Positions 42,483 through 50,413 of a DNA stretch of 59,367 nt are shown in pieces. This DNA is from Methylobacterium ajmalii. Its GTDB lineage: Bacteria > Pseudomonadota > Alphaproteobacteria > Rhizobiales > Beijerinckiaceae. The position numbers were made by a program, and so were the translations under genes. Every line of letters begins with the position of its first letter. The first letter of the stretch is position 1. The stretch spans positions 1 to 59,367 of the forward strand of contig NZ_JACWCT010000164.1 of NCBI RefSeq assembly GCF_016613415.1. Reading direction: 5' to 3'. The notes under the pieces were generated by a model that was not told the DNA's origin, made no database searches, and was given only the letters and a program-made list of their open reading frames with translations.

Positions 42483-43112
42483 TCACCCGCCGGCGGCGCG
42501 GCGCTCGGGGGCCGGCGCGGCGGCGATGCCGCGGGCGCCCTCGGCGATCAGCCGGGTCACGAGGTCGGCGTAGTCCGCCCGGGTCAGGCCGGCACCGGGG
42601 CGAAACCAGAGATAGTGCCAGTTGACCATGCCGAAGAACGACATGGTGACGGGCTTGAGGAGCGGCGTGCCGGCGAGGTGGGGCGCCACCCCGGCGATCG
42701 CCTCGGAGAAGAGGCGCACCAGCTCGCGCTCGCTCGCCTTCAGCTCCGCCTGCCGCTCGGGGGCGAGGAGGCCGAGGTGATTGATCTGCACCTTGTGCTG
42801 CGCGTCGGCGTCCCGGTAGGCCTCGAGCAGGGCCTCGGCGAGGCCGCGCAGGCGCGCCTCGGGCGGCAGGCCCGGGCGGTCGGCGGCCTCGACGGCTTCC
42901 AGCAGCTCCTCGAGATGCAGCCGGATCACGTCGAACAGGATCTCGTCCTTGTCGCGGTAGTAATGGTAGAGGTTCGCCTTCGAGACGCCGCAGGCCTCGG
43001 CGATCCGGCTCATCGAGGCGCGGTCGTAGCCGTGGGCGGCAAACAGCTCGGCCGAGCGATCGAGGATCGCCCGGCGCTTGTCGTCGTAGTCGGTGGCGCG
43101 GGTGCGGGCCAT
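42483..43112 (-). CDS. TetR/AcrR-family regulator, probably of the phenylacetate genes (PaaR-like)
   Basis: A 209-residue TetR-type repressor. AILDRSAELFAAHGYDRASM and SRIAEACGVSKANLYHYYRDK form the helix-turn-helix and following helix. The C-terminal ligand domain includes HYLWFRPGAGLTRADYADLV. It starts 26 bp downstream of paaK on the same strand, and phenylacetate clusters in many proteobacteria carry such a repressor released by phenylacetyl-CoA. The palindrome at 46008-46027 is the likely target. Start: ATG at 43112. Confidence 0.88.
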   Translation of the reverse strand: MARTRATDYDDKRRAILDRSAELFAAHGYDRASMSRIAEACGVSKANLYHYYRDKDEILFDVIRLHLEELLEAVEAADRPGLPPEARLRGLAEALLEAYRDADAQHKVQINHLGLLAPERQAELKASERELVRLFSEAIAGVAPHLAGTPLLKPVTMSFFGMVNWHYLWFRPGAGLTRADYADLVTRLIAEGARGIAAAPAPERRAAGG

Positions 43113-43138
43113 GAGATCTCGTCGCTGCTGGTCTCGTA

Positions 43139-44473
43139 TTACTCGCGGGGACGCCGGTCGACGACCCGGCGGGCCTTGCCCAGCGAGCGCTCGATGCCGC
43201 CGGGCGCCAGCACGTCCACCGTCGCGGTGATCCCGATCGTGTCCTTGACCGCCTGGCAGAGCCGGTCGGCCGCCGCCTCGCGCAGATCCGCGATGTCGGC
43301 CTCCGGCCGGGCCTCGACGCGGATCGTCATGGTGTCCATCCGGCCCTCGCGGGAGAGCACCACCTGGTAATGCGCCGAGAGCGCCGGGATCGTCAGGATC
43401 TTCTCCTCGATCTGGCTCGGGAAGACGTTGACCCCGCGCACGATCATCATGTCGTCGGAGCGCCCGGTGATCTTCTCCATCCGGCGCATCGCCCGGGCGG
43501 TGCCGGGGAGCAGCCGGGTCAGGTCGCGGGTGCGGTAGCGGATCACCGGCATCGCCTGCTTGGTGAGCGAGGTGAAGACCAGCTCGCCCTCCTCCCCGTC
43601 CGGCAGCACCACGCCGGTCTGCGGATCGATCACCTCGGGGTAGAAGTGGTCCTCCCAGATGTGGAGCCCGTCCTTGGTCTCGACGCACTCGCTGGCGACC
43701 CCCGGCCCCATCACCTCGGACAGGCCGTAGATGTCGACGGCGTGGAGGTCGAACGCCTCCTCAATTTCCTGGCGCATCGCGTTGGTCCAGGGCTCGGCCC
43801 CGAAGATGCCGACCTTGAGCGAGGAGGCCCGCGGGTCGAGCCCCTGGCGGCGGAACTCGTCGAGGATCGCCAGCATGTAGGACGGCGTCACCATGATGAT
43901 GTCGGGCTTGAAGTCCTGGATCAGCTGGACCTGGCGCTCGGTCATGCCGCCCGACATCGGGATCACCGTGCAGCCCAGCCGCTCGGCGCCGTAATGCGCG
44001 CCGAGCCCCCCGGTGAACAGCCCGTAGCCGTAGGCGACGTGGACCAGCATCCCGGGCCGTCCGCCCGCCGCCCGGATCGAGCGCGCCACCACGTCGGCCC
44101 AGGTGTCGATGTCGGCCTTGGTGTAGCCGACCACGGTCGGCTTGCCGGTGGTGCCCGACGAGGCGTGGATGCGCGCCACCTCCTCCCGCGGCACCGCGAA
44201 CATGCCGAACGGATAGTTCGCCCGCAGATCCGCCTTCGCCGTGAAGGGGAAGCGGGCGAGGTCGGGAAGGTCGGAAAAGTCGCGCGGATGCACGCCGGCG
44301 GCGTCGAAGGCGGCGCGGTAATGCGGCACGTTGGAGTAGGCGTGGTGTAGGGTCTCGCGCAGCTTCTCGCGCTGCCAGGCGGCGAGCTCCGCCCGCGAGG
44401 CGGTCTCGAACCGGTCGAGCTCGGAGGCCTCCGGTACCATGCGGGCGAGCTTGCGGGGGGCGATCTGGAGCAT
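43139..44473 (-). CDS. paaK: Phenylacetate-CoA ligase
   Basis: A 444-residue adenylate-forming ligase activating phenylacetate to phenylacetyl-CoA with ATP and CoA. The P-loop is IHASSGTTGKPTVVGYT. FGAEPWTNAMR and DIYGLSEVMGPGV are the acyl-adenylate and aromatic-pocket motifs of PaaK. YRTRDLTRL carries the catalytic hinge Asp, and GRSDDMMIVRGVNVFPSQIE starts the mobile C-terminal domain. Length matches PaaK. Start: ATG at 44473 after CAGGGAGAGAC. Repeat C lies between it and paaI. Confidence 0.96.
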   Translation of the reverse strand: MLQIAPRKLARMVPEASELDRFETASRAELAAWQREKLRETLHHAYSNVPHYRAAFDAAGVHPRDFSDLPDLARFPFTAKADLRANYPFGMFAVPREEVARIHASSGTTGKPTVVGYTKADIDTWADVVARSIRAAGGRPGMLVHVAYGYGLFTGGLGAHYGAERLGCTVIPMSGGMTERQVQLIQDFKPDIIMVTPSYMLAILDEFRRQGLDPRASSLKVGIFGAEPWTNAMRQEIEEAFDLHAVDIYGLSEVMGPGVASECVETKDGLHIWEDHFYPEVIDPQTGVVLPDGEEGELVFTSLTKQAMPVIRYRTRDLTRLLPGTARAMRRMEKITGRSDDMMIVRGVNVFPSQIEEKILTIPALSAHYQVVLSREGRMDTMTIRVEARPEADIADLREAAADRLCQAVKDTIGITATVDVLAPGGIERSLGKARRVVDRRPRE

Positions 44474-44522
44474 GGCGTCTCTCCCTGGAGTATTTTTGAC
44501 TTTTTACGTGTAGATTATCCCG

Positions 44523-44669
44523 ATCACCCACCCGCGACCTCATCCTGAGGTGTTAGTCGATCGAAGATCGGCTGACCTCGAAGGAGAGCTTCAGGGAGCG
44601 CGAGACATCTGCAGCCCTCCTTCGAGGCTCCCTTCGGTCGCACCTCAGGATGAGGTTGTGGGTGGGATG
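44523..44669. repeat. Palindromic intergenic repeat, copy C
   Basis: Outer ends are CGACCTCATCCTGAGGTGTT and GCACCTCAGGATGAGGTTG. The left internal stem is TTAGTCGATC/GATCGGCTGA with loop GAA (44553-44575, all paired with two G-T). The core CAGCCCTCCTTCGAGGCTC is present. It lies between paaI and paaK. Confidence 0.9.
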
Positions 44670-44683
44670 AGGCGTAGCGGCGT

Positions 44684-45148
44684 TCAGGGGGGCTCCGATT
44701 GGGCAGACGGCACCGCTCCCCCCTCCCCCGCCAGCACCGTCCCCGGCACCGTGCGCGAGTGGCCGCGGAACTCCGCCACCACCTGCCCCTCCGCGTCGGT
44801 CACCGTCACGTCGTAGATCCCGGAGCGTCCCTCGCGCACCCGCTCGACGGCCCGCGCCGTCAGCACCTCGCCGCGCCTTCCCGGCCGCAGGAAGGTCACG
44901 GCGCAATGCTGCGCCACCGCCCGCTGATTGTGCGCGTTGCACGCGAAGGCGAAGGCCGAATCGGCGAGCGCGAAGATGAAGCCGCCGTGGCAGGAGCCGT
45001 GGCCGTTCGTCATGTCGTCGCGCACCCGCATCGACAGCACCGCCTCGCCCGGCCCGGCATGGTCGAGGGCCATGCCGAGGCCCCGGCTCGCCCGGTCCTC
45101 GGCCCACATCGCCTCCGCGCAGGCGCGGGCCAGCTCGCCGGGATTCAC
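44684..45148 (-). CDS. paaI: Phenylacetyl-CoA-pathway thioesterase PaaI
   Basis: A 154-residue hot-dog thioesterase. MTNGHGSCHGGFIFALADSAFAFACN matches the PaaI active-site helix with HGG and the catalytic Asp. VTFLRPGRRGEVL follows. PaaI releases CoA from stalled ring-hydroxylated phenylacetyl-CoA intermediates. The start is GTG at 45148, overlapping the paaG stop by 4 bp, so the pair is translationally coupled. Confidence 0.93.
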   Translation of the reverse strand: MNPGELARACAEAMWAEDRASRGLGMALDHAGPGEAVLSMRVRDDMTNGHGSCHGGFIFALADSAFAFACNAHNQRAVAQHCAVTFLRPGRRGEVLTARAVERVREGRSGIYDVTVTDAEGQVVAEFRGHSRTVPGTVLAGEGGAVPSAQSEPP

Positions 45149-45948
45149 CGGCGCCGCCCGGTGAAGCGGGCCGGGCGCTTCTCCAGGAAGGCCGCGACGC
45201 CCTCGCGGTAATCGGGCGTGCGCCCGGCCTCGCCCTGCAGCTCGCTCTCCACGGCGAGCTGGGCATCGAGGTCGTTGGTCTCGGAGGCGTCGAGGGCGCG
45301 GCGGATCAGGGCGAGGCCGTAGGTCGGCTGCGTGGCGAGGTGGGCGGCGAGCCGATGCGCCTCGGCCATCAGGTCCGCGTCGTCGATCACCCGCCAGATC
45401 ATGCCCCAGGCCTCCGCCTGCTCGGCGGTGATCGGCTCGGCGAGCAGCGCCATGCCGCGGGCCCGGGCCCGCCCGGCGAGGCGCGGCAGCAGCCAGGTGC
45501 CGCCGGCATCCGGAATCAGCCCGAGCTTGGCGAAAGCCTGGAGGAACTTGGCCGAGCGGGCGGCGAGCACGAGGTCGCCGTGGAAGGCGAGGCTGGCGCC
45601 CGCGCCTGCCGCGACGCCGTTGACGGCGCATATCAGCGGCATCGGCAGGTCGCGGATCTGCCGGACCAGGGGGTTGTAGAAGGCTTCGAGGGTGCGCGTG
45701 AGGTCGGGCTCGACGTCGGGCGCGAAATTGCGGGCCGAGAGGTCCTGGCCGGCGCAGAAGCCGCGGCCGGCCCCGGTGAGGATCAGCGCCCGGCAGTCGG
45801 GATCGGCGGAAGCCTCGCCGAGAGCCGCGCGCAGGGCGAGGTGCAGCGGCTCGTTGAAGGCGTTGAGCCGGTCGGGCCGGTTGAGGACCAGCACGCGGTA
45901 GCCGGCGTGGCGCTCGACCAGCACCAGGGTCTCGCTCGTCTCGCTCAT
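45145..45948 (-). CDS. paaG: Enoyl-CoA hydratase/isomerase PaaG
   Basis: A 267-residue crotonase-fold enzyme. ALILTGAGRGFCAGQDLSAR holds the oxyanion-hole strand. ICAVNGVAAGAGASLA is the second half of the oxyanion hole. FAKLGLIPDAGGTWLLPR carries the catalytic Asp typical of PaaG, which isomerises ring-1,2-epoxyphenylacetyl-CoA to the oxepin. First gene after the divergent promoter. Start: ATG at 45948 with GGAGGACGGAACCG upstream. Confidence 0.92.
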   Translation of the reverse strand: MSETSETLVLVERHAGYRVLVLNRPDRLNAFNEPLHLALRAALGEASADPDCRALILTGAGRGFCAGQDLSARNFAPDVEPDLTRTLEAFYNPLVRQIRDLPMPLICAVNGVAAGAGASLAFHGDLVLAARSAKFLQAFAKLGLIPDAGGTWLLPRLAGRARARGMALLAEPITAEQAEAWGMIWRVIDDADLMAEAHRLAAHLATQPTYGLALIRRALDASETNDLDAQLAVESELQGEAGRTPDYREGVAAFLEKRPARFTGRRR

Positions 45949-46007
45949 TCGGTTCCGTCCTCCCCGTCCCGCCGTGTCGGGCCCCGAGGAGCCGCCGGCG
46001 CGATCTA

Positions 46008-46027
46008 TTGACCAACCGGACGGTAAA
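46008..46027. promoter_or_regulatory. Palindromic operator in the paa/liv divergent region
   Basis: TTGACCAACC and GGACGGTAAA form an imperfect palindrome (7 of 10 pairs, centre CCGG). It resembles ACCG-type sites of TetR-family PaaR repressors. It covers the -35 box of the + strand promoter and the start site of the minus strand promoter. Confidence 0.6.
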
Positions 46028-46034
46028 TTATAAA
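46008..46034 (+). promoter_or_regulatory. Promoter of the liv-type transporter operon
   Basis: TTGACC (46008-46013), 15 bp, TATAAA (46029-46034). The transcript would have a leader of about 170 nt before the binding-protein gene. It shares its -10 region with the opposing paa promoter. Confidence 0.6.
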
Positions 46035-46053
46035 GCTGCGCGGGTGAAGTCAA
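46027..46053 (-). promoter_or_regulatory. Promoter of the paaG-paaI-paaK-tetR operon
   Basis: On the minus strand, TTGACT (46053-46048), 15 bp, TATAAT (46032-46027), in an AT-rich island within GC-rich DNA. The start site near 46020 falls inside the palindromic operator, leaving a leader of about 70 nt before paaG. Confidence 0.65.
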
Positions 46054-46210
46054 ACGCGCGCCCTCAGCCGAACGCCAGGGTGGACGGGCGCCGCGCGGAC
46101 TTGCCAACAAAGCGGACTTGCAAAGCACGACCGGACGGGCTCAACGAAGGCCCGTGACGCCAGCGACCGGAGCAACAACCGGCGCGGCCCGTAAACGGGA
46201 GGATACCACC

Positions 46211-47368
46211 ATGAAGCGCATCGTCTGGGCGCTCGCCCTCGCCGGCACCGTTCTGGCCGGTCCCGTGCTGGCGCAGCCGATCAAGATCGGCGTCACCATC
46301 GCCAAGACCGGCCCGGCGGCCTCGCTCGGCATCCCGCAGGCCAACACCGTGACGCTGCTGCCGACCGAGATCGGCGGCCAGAAGGTGGAGTGGATCGTCC
46401 TCGACGACGCGACCGACACCACCAAGGGCGTCGCCAACGCGCGCAAGCTGGCGAGCGACGATAAGGTCGATGCCATCGTCGGTTCCTCGGTGACGCCGGT
46501 CTCGCTGGCGCTGATCGAGGTCGCGGCCGAGGCCAAGGTGCCGCTGATCAGCCTCGCGGCTTCCTCCAAGATCGTCGCCCCGATGGACGACAAGCGCCGC
46601 TGGGTGTTCAAGGCGCCGCAGAACGACGGCCTGATGGCCGAGGCGATCGCCGCCCACATGGCCAAGGCCGGCGTGAAGTCCGTCGGCTTCGTCGGCTTCA
46701 ACGACGCCTACGGCGACGGCTGGCTCGCCGAGATCACGCCCCGGCTCGAGGCCAAGGGCATCAAGCTCGCCGCGACCGAGCGCTACGCCCGCACCGACAC
46801 CAGCGTCACCGGCCAGGTGCTGAAGGTGATGGCGGCGCGTCCCGACGCGGTGCTGATCGCCGGCTCGGGCACGCCCGCGGCGCTGCCGCAGAAGACGCTC
46901 AAGGAGCGCGGCTACGCCGGCAAGTACTACCAGACCCACGGCGTGGCCAATGCCGACTTCCTGCGCGTCGGCGGCAAGGACCTGGAGGGCACGGTGCTGC
47001 CGGCGGGTCCCCTGCTGGTGGCCGAGCAGCTCCCGGAATCGAACCCGGTGCGCAAGGTCGCCCTCGATTACACCAAGGCCTACGAGGCGAAGTTCGGGCC
47101 TGGCTCGCTCGCGACCTTCGGCGGCCACGCCTACGACGCGCAGGTGCTCTTGGCGAACGCGATCCCCGTCGCGCTCAAGACCGCCAAGCCCGGCACGCCC
47201 GAGTTCCGGTCGGCGCTCCGCGACGCGATCGAGGGATTGAAGGACGTCGTCTACACCAACGGCGTCGTCAACATGACCCCGACCGACCATGTCGGCCAGG
47301 ACGACCGCGCCCGCGTGATGGTGACGATCGAGAACGGCAAGTGGAAGCTGTTGTCGGCGACGAATTGA
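46211..47368 (+). CDS. ABC transporter substrate-binding protein (branched-chain amino acid/aromatic acid type)
   Basis: A 385-residue LivJ-like binding protein. The signal peptide ends at VLAQP (about residue 22). IKIGVTIAKTGPAASLG is the first strand and ligand loop. VGSSVTPVSLALIEVA and FVGFNDAYGDGW are typical lobes. The ATG at 46211 follows GGGAGGATACC. It opens the + strand arm divergent from the paa genes, so an aromatic acid such as phenylacetate is a reasonable ligand, inferred from position only. Confidence 0.9.
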   Translation: MKRIVWALALAGTVLAGPVLAQPIKIGVTIAKTGPAASLGIPQANTVTLLPTEIGGQKVEWIVLDDATDTTKGVANARKLASDDKVDAIVGSSVTPVSLALIEVAAEAKVPLISLAASSKIVAPMDDKRRWVFKAPQNDGLMAEAIAAHMAKAGVKSVGFVGFNDAYGDGWLAEITPRLEAKGIKLAATERYARTDTSVTGQVLKVMAARPDAVLIAGSGTPAALPQKTLKERGYAGKYYQTHGVANADFLRVGGKDLEGTVLPAGPLLVAEQLPESNPVRKVALDYTKAYEAKFGPGSLATFGGHAYDAQVLLANAIPVALKTAKPGTPEFRSALRDAIEGLKDVVYTNGVVNMTPTDHVGQDDRARVMVTIENGKWKLLSATN

Positions 47369-47400
47369 GCGGCGGATCCTGATCGGACGCCAGGCCGCTC

Positions 47401-47545
47401 TCCCTCCCTCCACCTCATCCTGAGGTGTTAGTCCATCGCAGATGGACTAACACCTCGACGGAGGGCTCCAGACATCTTTGCGATCATCGGAGCCCTCCTT
47501 CGAGGCTCGTTGCACTCGCACCTCAGGATGAGGTCGCGCGTGGGA
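47401..47545. repeat. Palindromic intergenic repeat, copy D
   Basis: Outer ends are CACCTCATCCTGAGGTGTTA and GCACCTCAGGATGAGGTCG. The left internal stem GGTGTTAGTCCATC/GATGGACTAACACC (47424-47454) is perfect over 14 bp. The core GGAGCCCTCCTTCGAGGCTC is present. It separates the binding-protein gene from the permease gene in the transporter operon. Confidence 0.9.
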
Positions 47546-47594
47546 CAGACATAAAAAATCACGGCATCCCCCAAGACGCCCAGGATCCCATTCC

Positions 47595-48632
47595 GTGGAC
47601 GCCACGATCCTCCTTCTCCTCCTCCAGGACGGCGTCGTGAACGGCGCGATCTACGCGCTGATCGCCCTGTCGCTGGTCCTGGTCTTCACCGTCACGCGGG
47701 TCATCCTGATCCCGCAGGGCGAGTTCGTCGCCTATGGGGCGCTGACGCTGGCGAGCCTGGAGGCCGGCACCCTGCCGGGCACCGTGCCGCTGCTCCTCGG
47801 CCTCGGCGGCCTCGCCTTCCTGGCCGATTGTGCCGAGGGACGGCACACCCTCGACGGGCGCGGGCTCCTGCGCCTCGCGCTGCGGGACCTCGCCCTGCCG
47901 GCGCTCGTCGCCGCGGCGGCCTGGATCCTGGCGCCGACGAAGCCCGGCCTCGCGGTCGAGATCCTCCTGACCCTCGCCATCGTGACGCCGATGGGCGGCT
48001 TCCTGCACGCGGTGGCGTTCCGGCCGCTCGCGCATGCCTCGGTGCTGGTGCTCCTGATCGCCTCGGTCGGCGTGCACCTGGCGCTGACCGGCCTCGGCCT
48101 GGTGTTCTTCGGCGCGGAGGGCTCGCGGACTCCGCCGCTGTCGGAAGCCTCGTTCCCGGCCGGCCCCCTGCTCGTCAGCGGCCAGTCGCTCTGGATGATC
48201 GGGCTGACGCTGGCGATCATCGTCGCGCTCTGGCTGTTCTTCTCGCGCACGCTGCTCGGCAAGGCGCTGATCGCGACGGCCGTCAACCGGCTCGGCGCCC
48301 GGCTGATGGGCATCGCCCCCTCGCTCGCCGGTCGCCTCAGCTTCTCGGTCGCGGCCTTCATCGGGGCGCTGTCCGGCGTGCTGATCGCGCCGCTCACCAC
48401 CGTCTACTACGACACCGGCTTCCTCATCGGCCTCAAGGGCTTCGTCGCGGCGATCATCGGCGGGCTCGCGAGCTACCCGGCGGCGGCCGCCGCCGCGATC
48501 CTCGTCGGCATCATCGAATCCGTCGCCTCGTTCGAGGCCAGCGCCTTCAAGGAGGTGATCGTGTTCATGGCGATCATCCCGGTCCTGCTCTGGCGCTCCC
48601 TGCGCTCGGCCCCGGTGGAGGACGAGGAGTGA
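47595..48632 (+). CDS. Branched-chain-type ABC permease, LivH-like
   Basis: A 345-residue inner-membrane permease. LLLLLQDGVVNGAIYALIALSLVLVF is the first LivH helix pair. Pro/Gly-rich helices follow, and YYDTGFLIGLKGFVAAIIGGLASY is the C-terminal signature facing the ATPase. An inserted hydrophobic segment near residues 75-110 makes it longer than E. coli LivH. Start: GTG at 47595. Its stop overlaps a GTG just upstream of the next gene. Confidence 0.92.
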   Translation: MDATILLLLLQDGVVNGAIYALIALSLVLVFTVTRVILIPQGEFVAYGALTLASLEAGTLPGTVPLLLGLGGLAFLADCAEGRHTLDGRGLLRLALRDLALPALVAAAAWILAPTKPGLAVEILLTLAIVTPMGGFLHAVAFRPLAHASVLVLLIASVGVHLALTGLGLVFFGAEGSRTPPLSEASFPAGPLLVSGQSLWMIGLTLAIIVALWLFFSRTLLGKALIATAVNRLGARLMGIAPSLAGRLSFSVAAFIGALSGVLIAPLTTVYYDTGFLIGLKGFVAAIIGGLASYPAAAAAAILVGIIESVASFEASAFKEVIVFMAIIPVLLWRSLRSAPVEDEE

Positions 48633-48634
48633 CC

Positions 48635-50413
48635 ATGCCCACCCGTCTCGCCCCCACCCCACTCCTGACCGGCCTCTTCGCCCTCCTGGTCGTCGCCCTG
48701 CCGTTCCTGCCCGGCGTGCCGCCGTTCTGGCTCACGCTGATGACCTATGCCGGCCTCTCGGCGATCGTGGTCACGGGCCTCGTGGTACTGACCGGGGTTG
48801 CGGGCATCACCTCCTTCGGGCAGGCGATGTTCGTCGGCATCTCGGCCTACGCCACGGCGCTGCTGACCACGCAAGGGGGGCTCTCGCCCTGGCTCTCCCT
48901 GCCGGTGGCCCTGCTCCTGTCGGCCGTCGCCGCCTGGGTGATCGGCGCGATCACGCTGCGCCTGTCGGGCCATTACCTGCCGCTCGGCACCATCGCCTGG
49001 AACATCTCGTTCTTCTACGTGCTCGGCAACACCGACGTGCTCGGCCGCTACGATGGGCTGACCGGCCTGCCGCCGATCTCGCTTCTCGGCCACCCGGTGC
49101 TGGGCGGCGGCGAGGCGATGCTGCTGACCTGGGGATTCCTGGCCCTGAGCCTCTGGCTCACCCACCGCCTGCTGCGCTCGCGCACCGGCCGGGCGATCCG
49201 GGCGCTCAAGGGCGGGGTCGTCGCGGCGGAATCCTTCGGGGTCGACACGGCGCGGGTGAAGATCGTCGCCTTCGTGTACGCGGCGATGCTGGCGGCTTTG
49301 TCGGGCTGGCTCTACGCCCACATCCAGCGCGCCATCAACCCGACGCCGTTCGGCATCAATGCCGGCATCGAGTACCTGCTGATGGCGGTGATCGGCGGGG
49401 CCGGCTCGATCGGCGGCGGCGTCTTCGGCGCCGTGCTGGTGACGGTGCTGAAGGACCAGCTCCAGAACGTGCTGCCGCTGGTCTTCGGCGCCCAGGGCAA
49501 CTTCGAGGCGATCGTGTTCGGGGTGCTGCTGGTGGTGATGCTCCAGCGCGCGCCGGACGGCCTGTGGCCGCTGATCGTGCGCCGCTCCGTCGCCGCCCCG
49601 CCCGACCGCGGGCCGGCGCGCGAGCCCCTGGCGCCGCGCCCGGCCGCCGCCCCCGGCACGGCGCTGCTCGAAGCCGCGAACCTCAGAAAGACCTTCGGGG
49701 GCCTCGTTGCGGTCAACGACATCGGGTTTGCCGTGAGGGCCGGCGAGGTGGTGGCGCTGATCGGGCCGAACGGCGCGGGCAAGAGCACCACCTTCAACCT
49801 CGTCACCGGGGTGGCACGCCTCACCGCCGGCGCGGTGCGGCTCCGGGGGACGGACGTGACCGGCCTGCCGGCGCGGCGCATCGCCCGGCTCGGCTGCGCC
49901 CGCACCTTCCAGCACGTCAAGCTCGTCGCCGGCATGTCGGTGATCGAGAACGTGGCGCTCGGCGCCCATCTGCGCGGCGGCGCCGGCCCGGTCCGCGGCG
50001 CGCTCGGCCTCGATGCGGCGGAGGAGGCCGCGCTCTTCGCCGAGGCCGACCGCCAGGTCGCCCGGGTGGGATTGACCGCCTGCCGCGACCTGCCGGCGGG
50101 CAGCCTGGCGCTCGGCCAGCAGCGCATCGTCGAGATCGCCCGCGCGCTCTGCCTCGGTCCCCAGCTCCTCCTCCTCGACGAGCCGGCCGCCGGCCTGCGC
50201 CACCAGGAGAAGCAGGCGCTGGGCGACCTCCTGCGCCGCCTGCGCCAGGAGGGACTCGGCATCCTGCTCGTCGAGCACGACATGGATTTCGTGATGGGGC
50301 TCGCCGACCGGCTGGTGGTGATGAATTTCGGCGCCAAGCTGTGCGAGGGCGCTCCCGCCGCGGTCCGCCGCGACCCGGCGGTGGTCGAGGCCTATCTGGG
50401 GAGCCCGGCATGA
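48635..50413 (+). CDS. Fused ABC permease-ATPase (LivM-LivG fusion)
   Basis: A 592-residue fusion. Residues 1 to about 325 are a LivM-type permease (LTGVAGITSFGQAMFVGIS is the LivM signature; NAGIEYLLMAVIGGAGSI follows). A Pro/Ala/Arg linker joins it to a LivG-type ATPase from about 343: Walker A GPNGAGKSTTF, signature LALGQQRIVEIARAL, Walker B LLLDEPAAGL and switch LLVEHDMDFV. Start: ATG at 48635 with GAGGAG 5 nt before. The half-transporter supplies one TM domain and one ATPase; LivH-like and LivF-like partners flank it. Confidence 0.93.
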   Translation: MPTRLAPTPLLTGLFALLVVALPFLPGVPPFWLTLMTYAGLSAIVVTGLVVLTGVAGITSFGQAMFVGISAYATALLTTQGGLSPWLSLPVALLLSAVAAWVIGAITLRLSGHYLPLGTIAWNISFFYVLGNTDVLGRYDGLTGLPPISLLGHPVLGGGEAMLLTWGFLALSLWLTHRLLRSRTGRAIRALKGGVVAAESFGVDTARVKIVAFVYAAMLAALSGWLYAHIQRAINPTPFGINAGIEYLLMAVIGGAGSIGGGVFGAVLVTVLKDQLQNVLPLVFGAQGNFEAIVFGVLLVVMLQRAPDGLWPLIVRRSVAAPPDRGPAREPLAPRPAAAPGTALLEAANLRKTFGGLVAVNDIGFAVRAGEVVALIGPNGAGKSTTFNLVTGVARLTAGAVRLRGTDVTGLPARRIARLGCARTFQHVKLVAGMSVIENVALGAHLRGGAGPVRGALGLDAAEEAALFAEADRQVARVGLTACRDLPAGSLALGQQRIVEIARALCLGPQLLLLDEPAAGLRHQEKQALGDLLRRLRQEGLGILLVEHDMDFVMGLADRLVVMNFGAKLCEGAPAAVRRDPAVVEAYLGSPA

